DNA of 64,000 nt from Anoplopoma fimbria (Eukaryota > Chordata > Actinopteri > Perciformes > Anoplopomatidae), in NCBI RefSeq assembly GCF_027596085.1, contig NC_072471.1, positions 6,860,028-6,924,027 on the forward strand, in the 5' to 3' direction. Below, piece by piece: positions 26,565 through 34,992 of the stretch (positions within the stretch are counted from its first letter, which is position 1; every line of letters starts with the position of its first letter). The notes under the pieces were generated by a model. It was not told the origin of the DNA. It worked only from the letters and a program-made list of their open reading frames with translations, and did no database searches. The position numbers were made by a program, and so were the translations under genes.

Positions 26565-28202
26565 CCACCATTTTAATTTTGTTTTGTCATGTTTTTCCTT
26601 GAGATGGGCTAAAACTGCATATCCTTGTGCAATCCTGTGTTGCATAATGACAATTACTTACCTTTGAATCACATGACTACTTGAAAATGAAAAAGGAACT
26701 CTGCTGGGATCAACTATGCCCCCAACAATTGTCTACAACAAACAGTTCATGAATTTGGCAATGACACGTGAAACCATTTGGAAGTTATGCCCCATTTTGT
26801 TACATGCCACTCTCACTGACACACCCCCTTTATACTATTTGACATAAACACAAACACACACCTTCAAACTTTCATCCACTTGACCTCCACCCCAAATTTC
26901 AGCCTCTATCATTAAAAACCTTGGCCGCCAAAGAGTGGTGAAATATTTTATTGACCGAACAGAGTGAGCTATAAAGCTGCTGGTGGCATCATAAAACTAG
27001 CATGGGCCGATGTACCACAATCTTATTACATCTTAGATATCAATACTTGCTTTAACCTGAGAAGTATAGTTTTGGTCGGGATCTTTTTACTGCATTGCAC
27101 TCTTCTTTTTTACCTTTTTATAATTTCAGACTGCTTGTGATATCAGAATTCTGTCCACGACAAAATTGAAATGCTGAAATGGACAAATAGAGGACATGAT
27201 CATCAAAACGGTTCATTTGCACAAGTGGTTGGAGATATGATATTGAGAGTATCTGTGTTGGAGCTGTCTCAGCTGAATGTAAGGATTGACTTTGCAGGGA
27301 GGACGATAAACGCTTGCTACTGAAGTAGTTTAGGGCATGCAGAAAAAGCTTCGAAAAAACAATGGTGTGAAGTCAATACTACCTTAAGATTTGTTGGGAA
27401 GTTTCTAAAAGCCTGAGCCAATAACGACTTATATCTTTTCTCCTTGTTTCCAGGATATGACGAGCCTGCAGTACCTGTATCTAACAGACAACCACATTGA
27501 TTACATCCCCGTGCCTCTACCAGACAGCGTGCGGTCTCTACACCTACAGGTACATCTGCTTTGGCCTCATGTTTTATCATTCCCCACCGCCAGTTGACCG
27601 TGTTTACATGCACAGTATTATTCCACTATTACTCCAAATGTGACAATATTACAAATGTAATATGGGTCCAATTGAGACATGTGGAAATGCCGATATTAGT
27701 CTGGTTTTAGTAGCATTCTTTTGACACATAAACAGCATTCGGAATGACTTCTCAATTGGTGTTCTCACCAAAGTTTGCAACGGGCGGCCTCTAGCTTGTA
27801 TAGTCCATTCTGTATGTGTCGGAGTCTGTTCACATGCATAGCTGTAAAATGATTAACTTGAAAAACAGAGTTTTGCCAAACTTGCAGAACGGCCACATGG
27901 GCACACCACTAGAGCAACATGAATGCAGCTGGAAAAGGAGGGAAATTAAAGTTGATTAAGGGGCTTAACTGAGGGATGTACGCATGTTCTGTTTGGGGCA
28001 GTATGTACCACTGCCTGTTAACAGGAATATTCATGTAATATTCATTTCATTAGCTATTTAAACTGCTTAGTAAGAATATTGTCTTTTTCAAAATAAGGTC
28101 AATATTTTATGCACGTAAATGCAGTGAAAGTATCTTTATAGTTGTAAATTTATATGTAAATATAATTATTGAGTCTGGAATTATAAATCACAGGTGCCGT
28201 TC

Positions 28203-28251
<49 letters not shown>

Positions 28252-28273
28252 CATATATGTATATATATATACG

Positions 28274-28313
<40 letters not shown>

Positions 28314-28339
28314 TATATACACATATATGTATATATACA

Positions 28340-28397
<58 letters not shown>

Positions 28398-28408
28398 TGT
28401 ATATATAC

Positions 28409-28461
<53 letters not shown>

Positions 28462-28597
28462 TATATACATATATGTATATACATATATATATATATACAT
28501 ATATGTATATACATATATATATATACATATATGTATATACATATATATATATACATATATGTATATACATATATATATATACATATATACTATATAC

Positions 28598-28664
<67 letters not shown>

Positions 28665-28666
28665 CA

Positions 28667-28750
<84 letters not shown>

Positions 28751-28752
28751 CA

Positions 28753-28799
<47 letters not shown>

Positions 28800-30804
28800 T
28801 GGGTACGGAAAGTATTCAGACCCCTTTAAATTTTTCACCCTTTGTTTCATTGCAGCCATTTGCTAAAATCAAAAAGTTAATTTTTTTTTCGCATTAATGT
28901 ACACTCAGCAACCCATCTTGACAGAAAAAAACAGAAATGTAGAAATTTTTGCAAATTTATTAAAAAAGAAAAACTGAAATATCACATGGTCATAAGTATT
29001 CAGACCCTTTGCTCAGTATTGAGTAGAAGCACCCTTTTGAGCTAGTACAGCCATGAGTCTTCTTGGGAATGATGCAACAAGTTTCTCACACCTGGATTTG
29101 GGGATCCTCTGCCATTCTTCCTTGCAGATCCTCTCCAGTTCTGTCAGGTTGGATGGTGAACGTTGGTGGACAGCCATTTTCAGGTCTCTCCAGAGATGCT
29201 CAATTGGGTTTAGGTCAGGGCTCTGGCTGGGCCAGTCAAGAATGGTCACAGACTTGTTCCAAGCCACTCCTTTGTTATTTTAGCTGTGTGCTTCGGGTCA
29301 TTGTCTTGTTGGAAGGTGAACCTTCGGCCCAGTCTGAGGTCCTGAGCACTCTGGAGGTTTTCTTCCAGGATATCTCTGTACTTGGCCGCATTCATCTTTC
29401 CTTCAATTGCAACCAGTCGTCCTGTCCCTGCAGCTGAAAAACACCCCCATAGCATGATGCTGCCACCACCATGTTTCACTGTTGGGATTGTATTGGGCAG
29501 GTGATGAGCAGTGCCTGGTTTTCTCCACACATACCGCTTAGAATTAACGCCAAAAGTTCAATCTTGGTCTCATCAGACCAGAGAATCTTATTTCTCATAG
29601 TTTGGGAGTCCTCCATGTGTTTTTTGGCAAACTCTATGCGGGCTTTCATATGTCTTGCACTGAGGAGAGGCTTCCGTATTGCCATAAAGCCCCGACTGGT
29701 GGAGGGCTGCAGTGATAGTTGACTTTGTGGAACTTTCTCCCATCTCCCTACTGCATCTCTGGAGCTCAGCCACAGTGATCTTTGGGTTCTTCTTTACCTC
29801 TCTCACCAAGGCTCTTCTCCCACGATTGCTCAGTTTGGCTGGACGGCCAGGTCTAGGAAGAGTTCTGGTCATCCCATACTTCTTCCATTTAAGGATTATG
29901 GAGGCCACTGTGCTCTTAGGAACCTTGAGTGCTGCAGAAATTCTTTTGTAACCTTGGCCAGATCTGTGCCTTGCCACAATTCTGTCTCTGAGCTCCTTGG
30001 GCAGTTCCTTCGACCTCATGATTCTCATTTGTTCTGACATGCACTGTGAGCTGTAAGGTCTTATATAGACAGGTGTGTGCCTTTCCTAATCAAGTCCAAT
30101 CAGTTTAATTAAACACAGCTGGACTCCAATGAAGGAGTAGAACCATCTCAAGGAGGATCAGAAGAAATGGACAGCATGTGAGTTAAATATGAGTGTCACA
30201 GCAAAGGGTCTGAATACTTATGACCATGTGATATTTCAGTTTTTCTTTTTTAATAAATTTGCAAACATTTCTACATTTCAGTTTTTTTCTGTCAAGATGG
30301 GTTGCTGAGTGTACATTAATGCGAAAAAAAATGAACTTTTTCGATTTTAGCAAATGGCTGCAATGAAACAAAGAGTGAAAAATTTAAAGGGGTCTGAATA
30401 CTTTCCGTACCCACTGTATGTGACCTCACTGAGTGAACCAGTTCCAAAATGGAGGGCAAAGACATGATAACTATGTGACTACCTAAAAAAAGAAATCTGA
30501 TTTATTGCCACAATTTGCGGATGCTCCCTACAGGCTCCATTCTAATCTATTATGATCCTGTTTCTCCATTAGCAGGTCTGGTCTGCATGGAGATGATAAC
30601 TCATTATGTATCCTCCTCTATCTATTTTTGCAGCGTAACAATATTCAAATGATGCACGAGGACACGTTCTGCAACCTGAAAGATTTCAACTACATCAGGA
30701 ACGCACTGGAGGACATCCGTCTGGACGGCAACCCCATCAACCTCAGCAGGACCCCGCAGGCCTACGTCTGCCTGCCCCGCATACCCATCGGGGATGTCAT
30801 TTAA
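17865..30804 (+). CDS. epyc: Epiphycan with greatly expanded Ser-Gly region
   Basis: Class III small leucine-rich proteoglycan (dermatan/chondroitin sulfate PG-Lb type) of cartilage matrix. Exons: 17865-18056, 23331-23499, 23847-24311, 24597-24803, 25508-25624, 25823-25981, 26074-26276, 27454-27549, 30634-30804 (stop TAA 30802). All phases agree, giving 592 residues; human EPYC has about 322. Signal peptide at 1-19 (ends VVA|G), then a Tyr/Asp-rich segment typical of the family. Residues 66-120 are acidic (DEGEEEEEE). Residues about 121-344 are rich in Ser-Gly (about 31 dipeptides in exon 3, 11 in exon 4), potential xylosylation sites. The class III pattern C-x2-C-x-C-x6-C is at C388, C391, C393, C400, then leucine-rich repeats, and a C-terminal cap with FCNLKDF and YVCLPRIP. 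The N- and C-terminal parts identify the gene; the middle is the odd part. Start: the first ATG after the acceptor at 17852; the other (17808) is intronic. A poly(A) signal lies at 31302. Confidence 0.93.
18114..18169. repeat. (TTA)n microsatellite
   Basis: About 18 copies of TTA/ATT just inside the epyc intron. Confidence 0.95.
18741..18869 (-). mobile_element. tRNA-derived SINE fragment
   Basis: Read on the - strand it starts GGGAGCACCTCGGTAGCCGA, with a good RNA polymerase III A box (TAGCCGAGTGG) and a decayed B box (GGTTCCATT in place of GGTTCGANTCC). The tail is a CCCTCTCTCT/CCCATTTCT-rich body like that of common teleost tRNA-SINEs. It is a fragment inside the epyc intron. The family name is not assigned. 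Confidence 0.7.
23847..25624 (+). repeat. epyc: Tandemly duplicated phase-1 exons of epyc
   Basis: Exons 23847-24311, 24597-24803 and 25508-25624 all begin AGG(T/A)GGAGCT (Glu-(Val/Glu)-Glu-Leu) after the same intron end CTCTAACAAG. The last two end AAAG|GTCAGTAT. The intron sequence before the first and third also matches (CTAATCTTGTCTCTAACAAG). All are symmetric phase 1-1, so each copy can be added or skipped without frame change. Their lengths diverge (465, 207, 117 bp) through internal Ser-Gly expansion. Confidence 0.85.
24054..24125 (+). repeat. epyc: 18-bp coding minisatellite in epyc
   Basis: Nearly identical 18-bp units (CTGATATCTGGGGATCTC), the first copy starting TTGGTATCTGG, encode L-(V/L)-(I/V)-S-G-D repeated four times. 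A related LLISG unit recurs at about 24225. Confidence 0.9.
26519..26562. repeat. (CA)n microsatellite in epyc intron
   Basis: About 22 CA units. The rest of the intron 26277-27453 shows no other feature. Confidence 0.97.
27550..28203. other. Start of the last epyc intron
   Basis: Intron sequence ahead of the AT array. No repeat family or exon recognised. Confidence 0.5.
28204..28796. repeat. AT-rich palindromic array (TA with TACATATATGTA units)
   Basis: About 590 bp of almost pure A/T: (TA)n interrupted by repeated, self-complementary TACATATATGTATATACATA blocks, for example from 28480 to 28600. It ends exactly at the TA that flanks the Tc1 element. The six open frames across it (YIYIYI) are artefacts. 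Confidence 0.95.
28797..29012. repeat. Left terminal inverted repeat of the Tc1 element
   Basis: 216 bp; outer direct-repeat motif near 28812, inner one near 28995. Pairs with 30201-30416. Confidence 0.92.
29013..30040 (-). pseudogene. Broken Tc1-type transposase
   Basis: Cut-and-paste transposase of the Tc1 (DD34E) family. The start at 30040 gives an N-terminal paired-type helix-turn-helix ([18 protein letters not shown]), then a GRP(A)K-type linker (RPGRPAKLS) and second DNA-binding region. The catalytic domain is spread over other frames: [10 protein letters not shown] (first Asp; 29476-29685), [11 protein letters not shown] and DNDPKH (second Asp; 29246-29530), and [11 protein letters not shown] (Glu; 29013-29267). 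All three acidic catalytic positions are visible, but at least three frameshifts separate the pieces, so no full-length protein is made. The stop falls at the inner edge of the left inverted repeat. Length before decay would be about 340 residues, normal for the family. Confidence 0.9.
30201..30416. repeat. Right terminal inverted repeat of the Tc1 element
   Basis: 216 bp, reverse complement of 28797-29012 with few differences; flanked by TA at 30417-30418. Confidence 0.92.
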
Positions 30805-31069
30805 CCACGCAGATGCAAACCTACACTCTTGCACACTGACTCCAACGAACACAACCACATGCACACATCTTTGTACATATTGACACACGTAGACATGCAA
30901 TACCATTTATCACTCCTCAATTAATTAAAGTTACAAACTGCCATGCATGCTGCTGACTTATGGATCAGTAAAAGTCTGTGTGGAAATGTATTTTACATAA
31001 ACATCTGCAAACACACAAGTTAAGAGTCACTCTAACTCATCCATCTATCAAAATGCATGCACACACATA

Positions 31070-31162
<93 letters not shown>

Positions 31163-31882
31163 GAACTTTTTCAAAAGCCAAACTGTTCCGCAACTTGATT
31201 AAGAGAAAACAAAAAGGTGGCATTCGGAGAAATCAGTTTATTATAAATCCTCAAATGGCATGTATGTGTCTGTTAAGTGTCTGTTCATGACTGGCAAAAG
31301 AAATAAAATACAACCTGTAATATTGTTTAAATGTTTGTTTTTGTAAAAATAATAATATTAATATTATTGACAAATCTTAACACGTTTGGAAATGTATACT
31401 AGCATAAACTTATTGAAGCTGGAGCTTAATGGAAGGTAAATTGATTATCTAATGCAATAAAAGACGCATTTAAACACAATCATTTGTTGTAAAGTCTGTA
31501 CTGTAATATAAAAATATATATTCTGAAAAACATTTTTTACATGAACTGCAATATTTGGTAAACAACATTTCAAAAAGTGATGTTTTCACCGTGCACAATA
31601 GCCAATACCAAAGACTCTAATGTCTAGAGTTCGCCAAATAAAGACTATTGTTTGATTTGGGACGGGGGGGTTGTTGATTTTGATTGTGGATGGGGTTAAG
31701 AATAATGCTAATGGCTTGCTATTGTGTGCTCTGTATGGAATAACCACAAGTGAATAAAGTTGTTGTGAAGACCTCTCCAAACTAGGAGTGGCTCAAAGTT
31801 TTCATTGACGCCTTGTGGGTGACGTATGTGCATGTTAAACTGATGCAGCCAAGGTGGGAAAACTGCTCAAAAATCAGTTTTT
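30805..31882. other. epyc 3' UTR / convergent gene tails
   Basis: Contains a poly(A) signal for epyc at 31302-31307 (others near 31455 and 31752). A long (CA)n tract lies in the presumed 3' UTR. The oppositely oriented Myb/SANT gene ends at 31883, so the two 3' UTRs may overlap. Confidence 0.6.
31072..31161. repeat. (CA)n microsatellite
   Basis: About 43 CA units; the Thr-His open frames are artefacts. Confidence 0.97.
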
Positions 31883-33076
31883 TCAAAAATGTTCTATAAG
31901 TTTTTCAAACAAGTTGAGGAACTCCTCCTTCTTTCCCGAGTCTTTCGCTTTGCCGCCGTCCTCTGTGACCTCCTCAGTCCTCTCTTTGTTTGCAGAAAGT
32001 CCGTCCAGCCTGGCTCTCTCTCTCTCCAGAGCCAGCCGGTCCCTGCTCACTGCATCTCTGCCCCTCTCCACCAGCGCCCTCTCCCTCTCCACCACCACCT
32101 TTTCTCTCTCCAGCGAGGCTCTGTCTCGGTCCAGAGCGGCGACCTCCCTGTCCAGCGCCGCTCTCTCCCTCTGCAGCACCTGCCGCTCCCTTTCCACCAC
32201 CTGCTTCTCCCTTTCCACCACCTGTTTCTCCCTCCCCATCACCCGTTTCTCCCTCTCCATCACCTGCCTTTCGCCGTCCAGCATGTCCCTGCCGTGCGCC
32301 AACTCTTGCATGGCGTGATCTATCTCCTGGCTTCCCTCCCGCACCGCCTCCTCATCTTCATCTCCGTTGAGGGAAACCTCGATCTCTGGTCCGCCTGCTA
32401 ACGAAGCCGTAGGGGAGTTTATCTCCATGGAAACCTTCCTCCTCTTGGGTTTGGAGATGGGTGGGAAATCGCGGTTGGTGGGGAAAGCCTTGAGGATGGT
32501 GGCGTTTCCTTCCAGCCGACCCTCCATGGCGTCGTCCATCAGATTGAAATACGGCCACGCGTCGGGGAACACTTTCATTCCATCTGACGGGTTCTTTAGC
32601 CCCTGAGGAAGAAGAGAGAGGGCGATGAATTGTACAAATACTTCATAAATCTAAGTGGTTTTGTTTATGTTTGGGTTTTTTTTTTAAACTGTACCTTGTA
32701 TCTCTTCTTCAAGTTCTCCCACTTTTTGGATGCTTGACTGTGGGTCATCTTGTGTTGCAAGCCCATATGTTTCAGGATGGCTCTGAAATAATAACCATCT
32801 TAATAGCACACAAAAACATCTAAGCTGAAATAAACAGTTGATATATATCGACTATCAATTCAAAGAAAGTCTACTTTGATGACGATCTATTCATCATCAG
32901 TCATCGACATAGAGTAGATCTATGCATCTACATATTTAGACCTTTTTTCAATTTGCACACAGTAACGTATCGTTGTCATACCTCCACGCCCACATGGAGG
33001 TGTTTCTCCTTCCAGAGAAGAGGTAATTATTTGAAACCCTCAGCTTCACAAAGTCTTCCACTTCACTGACACTCAC

Positions 33077-33113
<37 letters not shown>

Positions 33114-33551
33114 AGAAATGAGTTAGAAATGAGTGAATGGGCTGCTGAAAAATGTAGATAATAGTCCACAATTCTCAACTGGAATGAAACATCAGCACAT
33201 AAAGAAAATAACTTGTTAAACACTTATTATTATACTGTCACTAGTGCATTTCTGCATAATATGACTTAAAAAAATGATGACCTGCTCATCCTTTTTAGGT
33301 GTACTTTATAGTAGGTGTCTGATATAAATCAACAATTACTGTTAGTTTGGTTTGCTCATTTAGACACTATTACACAACAAAAACAACCAATGGAGGTCAG
33401 CTATAATCTCCCTTTACTGTGGGATGAAATGCATGCTTATTGGGAACTTCCATGTCATTTCCTGCAGCCTGTACTTACTTTTATATGTGAACTCCACGTG
33501 GCTGTGTTTATCATAAGTGGTGCTCGTGTATGCGTGGTCGTTGATGTCCAT
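31883..33551 (-). CDS. Myb/SANT-like DNA-binding protein with long heptad coiled coil
   Basis: Exons in order of transcription: 33551-33479, 33075-32982, 32782-32695, 32602-31883. Junctions have consensus splice sites and matching phases, giving 324 residues. Residues about 26-115 form a Myb/SANT-like (trihelix-type) domain with the spaced aromatic pattern: VEDFVKLRVSNNYLF, then MWAWRAILKHMG, then SKKWENLKKRYK, then WPYFNLMDDAM. A basic, nuclear-localisation-type KPKRRK is near 136-141. Residues about 175-288 are an unbroken Glu/Arg-rich coiled coil with 7-residue periodicity (EREKQVV, ERERALV types); the C-terminal tail is acidic/basic. Members of this group are probably DNA-binding nuclear proteins, many related to the Myb-like protein of Harbinger transposons; the exact role of this one is not known to me. 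Start: first ATG, 5' of a good donor. Confidence 0.85.
31990..32290 (-). repeat. 21-bp coding minisatellite (heptad units)
   Basis: Imperfect tandem 21-bp units encode E-R-E-x-x-V-(V/L)-type heptads in the last exon of the Myb/SANT-like gene. Neighbouring copies are nearly identical around 32190-32270, showing recent expansion. Confidence 0.8.
33079..33109. repeat. (AG)n microsatellite at a splice acceptor
   Basis: Read on the - strand it is (CT)n and serves as the polypyrimidine tract directly before the acceptor of exon 2 of the Myb/SANT-like gene. Confidence 0.9.
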
Positions 33552-33773
33552 GTCTTCTTATTTTTTCCGTTCTTCGTTTTGGCCTAAGTGCCCTTCGTAA
33601 GAAACAGACTACTCGTTCTTCCTTCGGAGGGTCCCTATCTTCTTCTTCGCTTGATTTAAACTGAGTACTTCCTTCCTCGTGACGTGTAAACTGTGAGGCG
33701 CCAATGGAACAATCAGCTCACTATCGCCACCTAGTGCTGCGGAGGTTTAGCGCACTGCAAAAACAGTATTCCA

Positions 33774-33983
33774 CAGTATGTACACCTTCTCATTCAACTA
33801 CTTTGAAGAATCTAAAATATAAAACATCATATTTGTTGAGCATTTGTTTGTTTACCACATAATTCTATATGTGTTCCTTCATAGTTTGGATGTCTTCTAT
33901 ATTAATCTACAATGTAGAAAAAAATAAAAATAAAAATAAAGAAAAACCATTTAATGAGAAGGTGTGTCTTTTGACTGGTACTG
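33774..33983. mobile_element. Miniature Tc1-type element, copy 1 (left end eroded)
   Basis: Non-autonomous element sharing nearly its whole length with the copy at 34101. Right end ...TTTTGACTGGTACTG followed by TA. The left end keeps only ACACCTTCTCATTCAA, with the outer part of the inverted repeat lost. No coding capacity. Confidence 0.8.
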
Positions 33984-34029
33984 TAGATTATAACATAAAG
34001 TATGTTGCTCTATTCATACTTTATTTAAG

Positions 34030-34031
<2 letters not shown>

Positions 34032-34100
<69 letters not shown>
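34032..34100. repeat. (TA)n microsatellite next to a miniature Tc1 element
   Basis: About 34 TA units ending exactly at the element start at 34101. Confidence 0.95.
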
Positions 34101-34103
<3 letters not shown>

Positions 34104-34333
34104 TCAAAGGTTTGGACACACCTTCTCATTCAACTACTTTGAAGAATCTAAAATATAAAACATATTCTGGTTTGTTGAGCATTTGTTTGTTTACCACATA
34201 ATTCCATATGTGTTCCTTCATAGTTTGGATGTCTTCAATATTAATCTACAATATAGAAAAAAAGAAAAAGAAAAAGAAAAATAAAGAAAAATCATTGAAT
34301 GAGAAGGTGTGTCCAAACTTTTGACTGGTACTG
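34101..34333. mobile_element. Miniature Tc1-type element, copy 2
   Basis: Ends are inverted repeats: the left starts CAGTCAAAGGTTTGGACACA, the right ends TTTGACTGGTACTG, with TA on both sides. 233 bp, no coding capacity. The left terminus lacks the TACC present in the right terminus. Confidence 0.85.
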
Positions 34334-34940
34334 TATATAAAGCGAACTTTGTTATTACATTACTTTTACAATATCCCACAACGTTTTGCACTCAATTGCT
34401 CACAGTTTACAGTAACACATTGGACTTTACATAGACTTTGTATGTTGTTGTCTATTTGAATACATGCATATCTTTATTTATTTTAACCTACAAAACCAAA
34501 CACCTTTATTTATCTCTGTTTTATCTTTACAAGGATTCAAGGTTAATTTATTTATCATTTTACAACATGTGGTTTATCATCCTGTATACTGTTTATGGCA
34601 CACATACTTGGTCAAGGAATCAGATTCTGATTTACTTGTGTTCATTGTATTTCTTTGATATGTTACAGGTGGATTATTTGCTAAAAGCCTGTTTTGTACT
34701 GATACAAAAAGCCATATATTTTTTATGTTTATTGGTTGGCCTAAAAAAGAAAATGACTGGATCCTGGATTTTGGAGCTTGGATATACATCTTATATCTGT
34801 TATCACTGGTGCCTTCTTGATATTACTCTCTTTTCTACTTTTTTTATTTATATCTAGCTGTCAGCAGGCAGCAGTCTTGCCATCATTGATTCAAGCAGTA
34901 CCAACCTTCCTGGCAAACAAGGCCTGGGTGTGTCAGAGGC
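34334..34940. other. Intergenic spacer before the CCCH/WWE gene
   Basis: AT-rich sequence with a 139-codon open frame (34438-34857) of low-complexity hydrophobic composition. It has no domain, no related sequence nearby and no promoter, so I do not call it a gene. Confidence 0.5.
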
Positions 34941-34972
34941 TGTATATATAACTGGGATAACGAAAACGAAAG
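34941..34972 (+). promoter_or_regulatory. TATA box and IRF/ISRE-type site of the CCCH/WWE gene
   Basis: TGTATATATAAC (TATA box, about 34942) is followed by GAAAACGAAAG at 34962-34972, an exact GAAANNGAAA interferon-regulatory-factor site, 20 bp before the ATG at 34993. By spacing the transcription start would be close to 34970, so the site overlaps it. The motif match is direct; the regulation is inferred. Confidence 0.5.
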
Positions 34973-34992
34973 TATTATAATGTAGCCACAGA

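Larger units (their letters stand above)
28797..30416 (-). mobile_element. Tc1-like DNA transposon, structurally complete, 1,620 bp
   Basis: Both ends read CAGTGGGTACGGAAAG... as inverted repeats and are flanked by the target TA (28795-28796 and 30417-30418). The terminal inverted repeats are long: 28797-29012 pairs with 30201-30416 (216 bp each). Each carries an outer and an inner copy of the AGTATTCAGACCC motif (about 28812 and 28995 on the left), the IR/DR plan seen in Tc1 elements such as Sleeping Beauty. The transposase lies on the - strand. It sits in the last intron of epyc. Confidence 0.96.

Noticed and set aside
28181..28897. Open frames of up to 226 codons with YIYIYI composition on both strands
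   Set aside because: They are translations of the AT array in all frames, with no start context, splice support or domain.
31854..32401. Open frames on the + strand opposite the Myb/SANT gene (Ser/Pro-rich)
   Set aside because: Antisense shadows of the heptad-repeat exon.
34438..34857. 139-codon open frame
   Set aside because: Low-complexity hydrophobic composition, AT-rich, overlapping other frames, no homology that I recognise.
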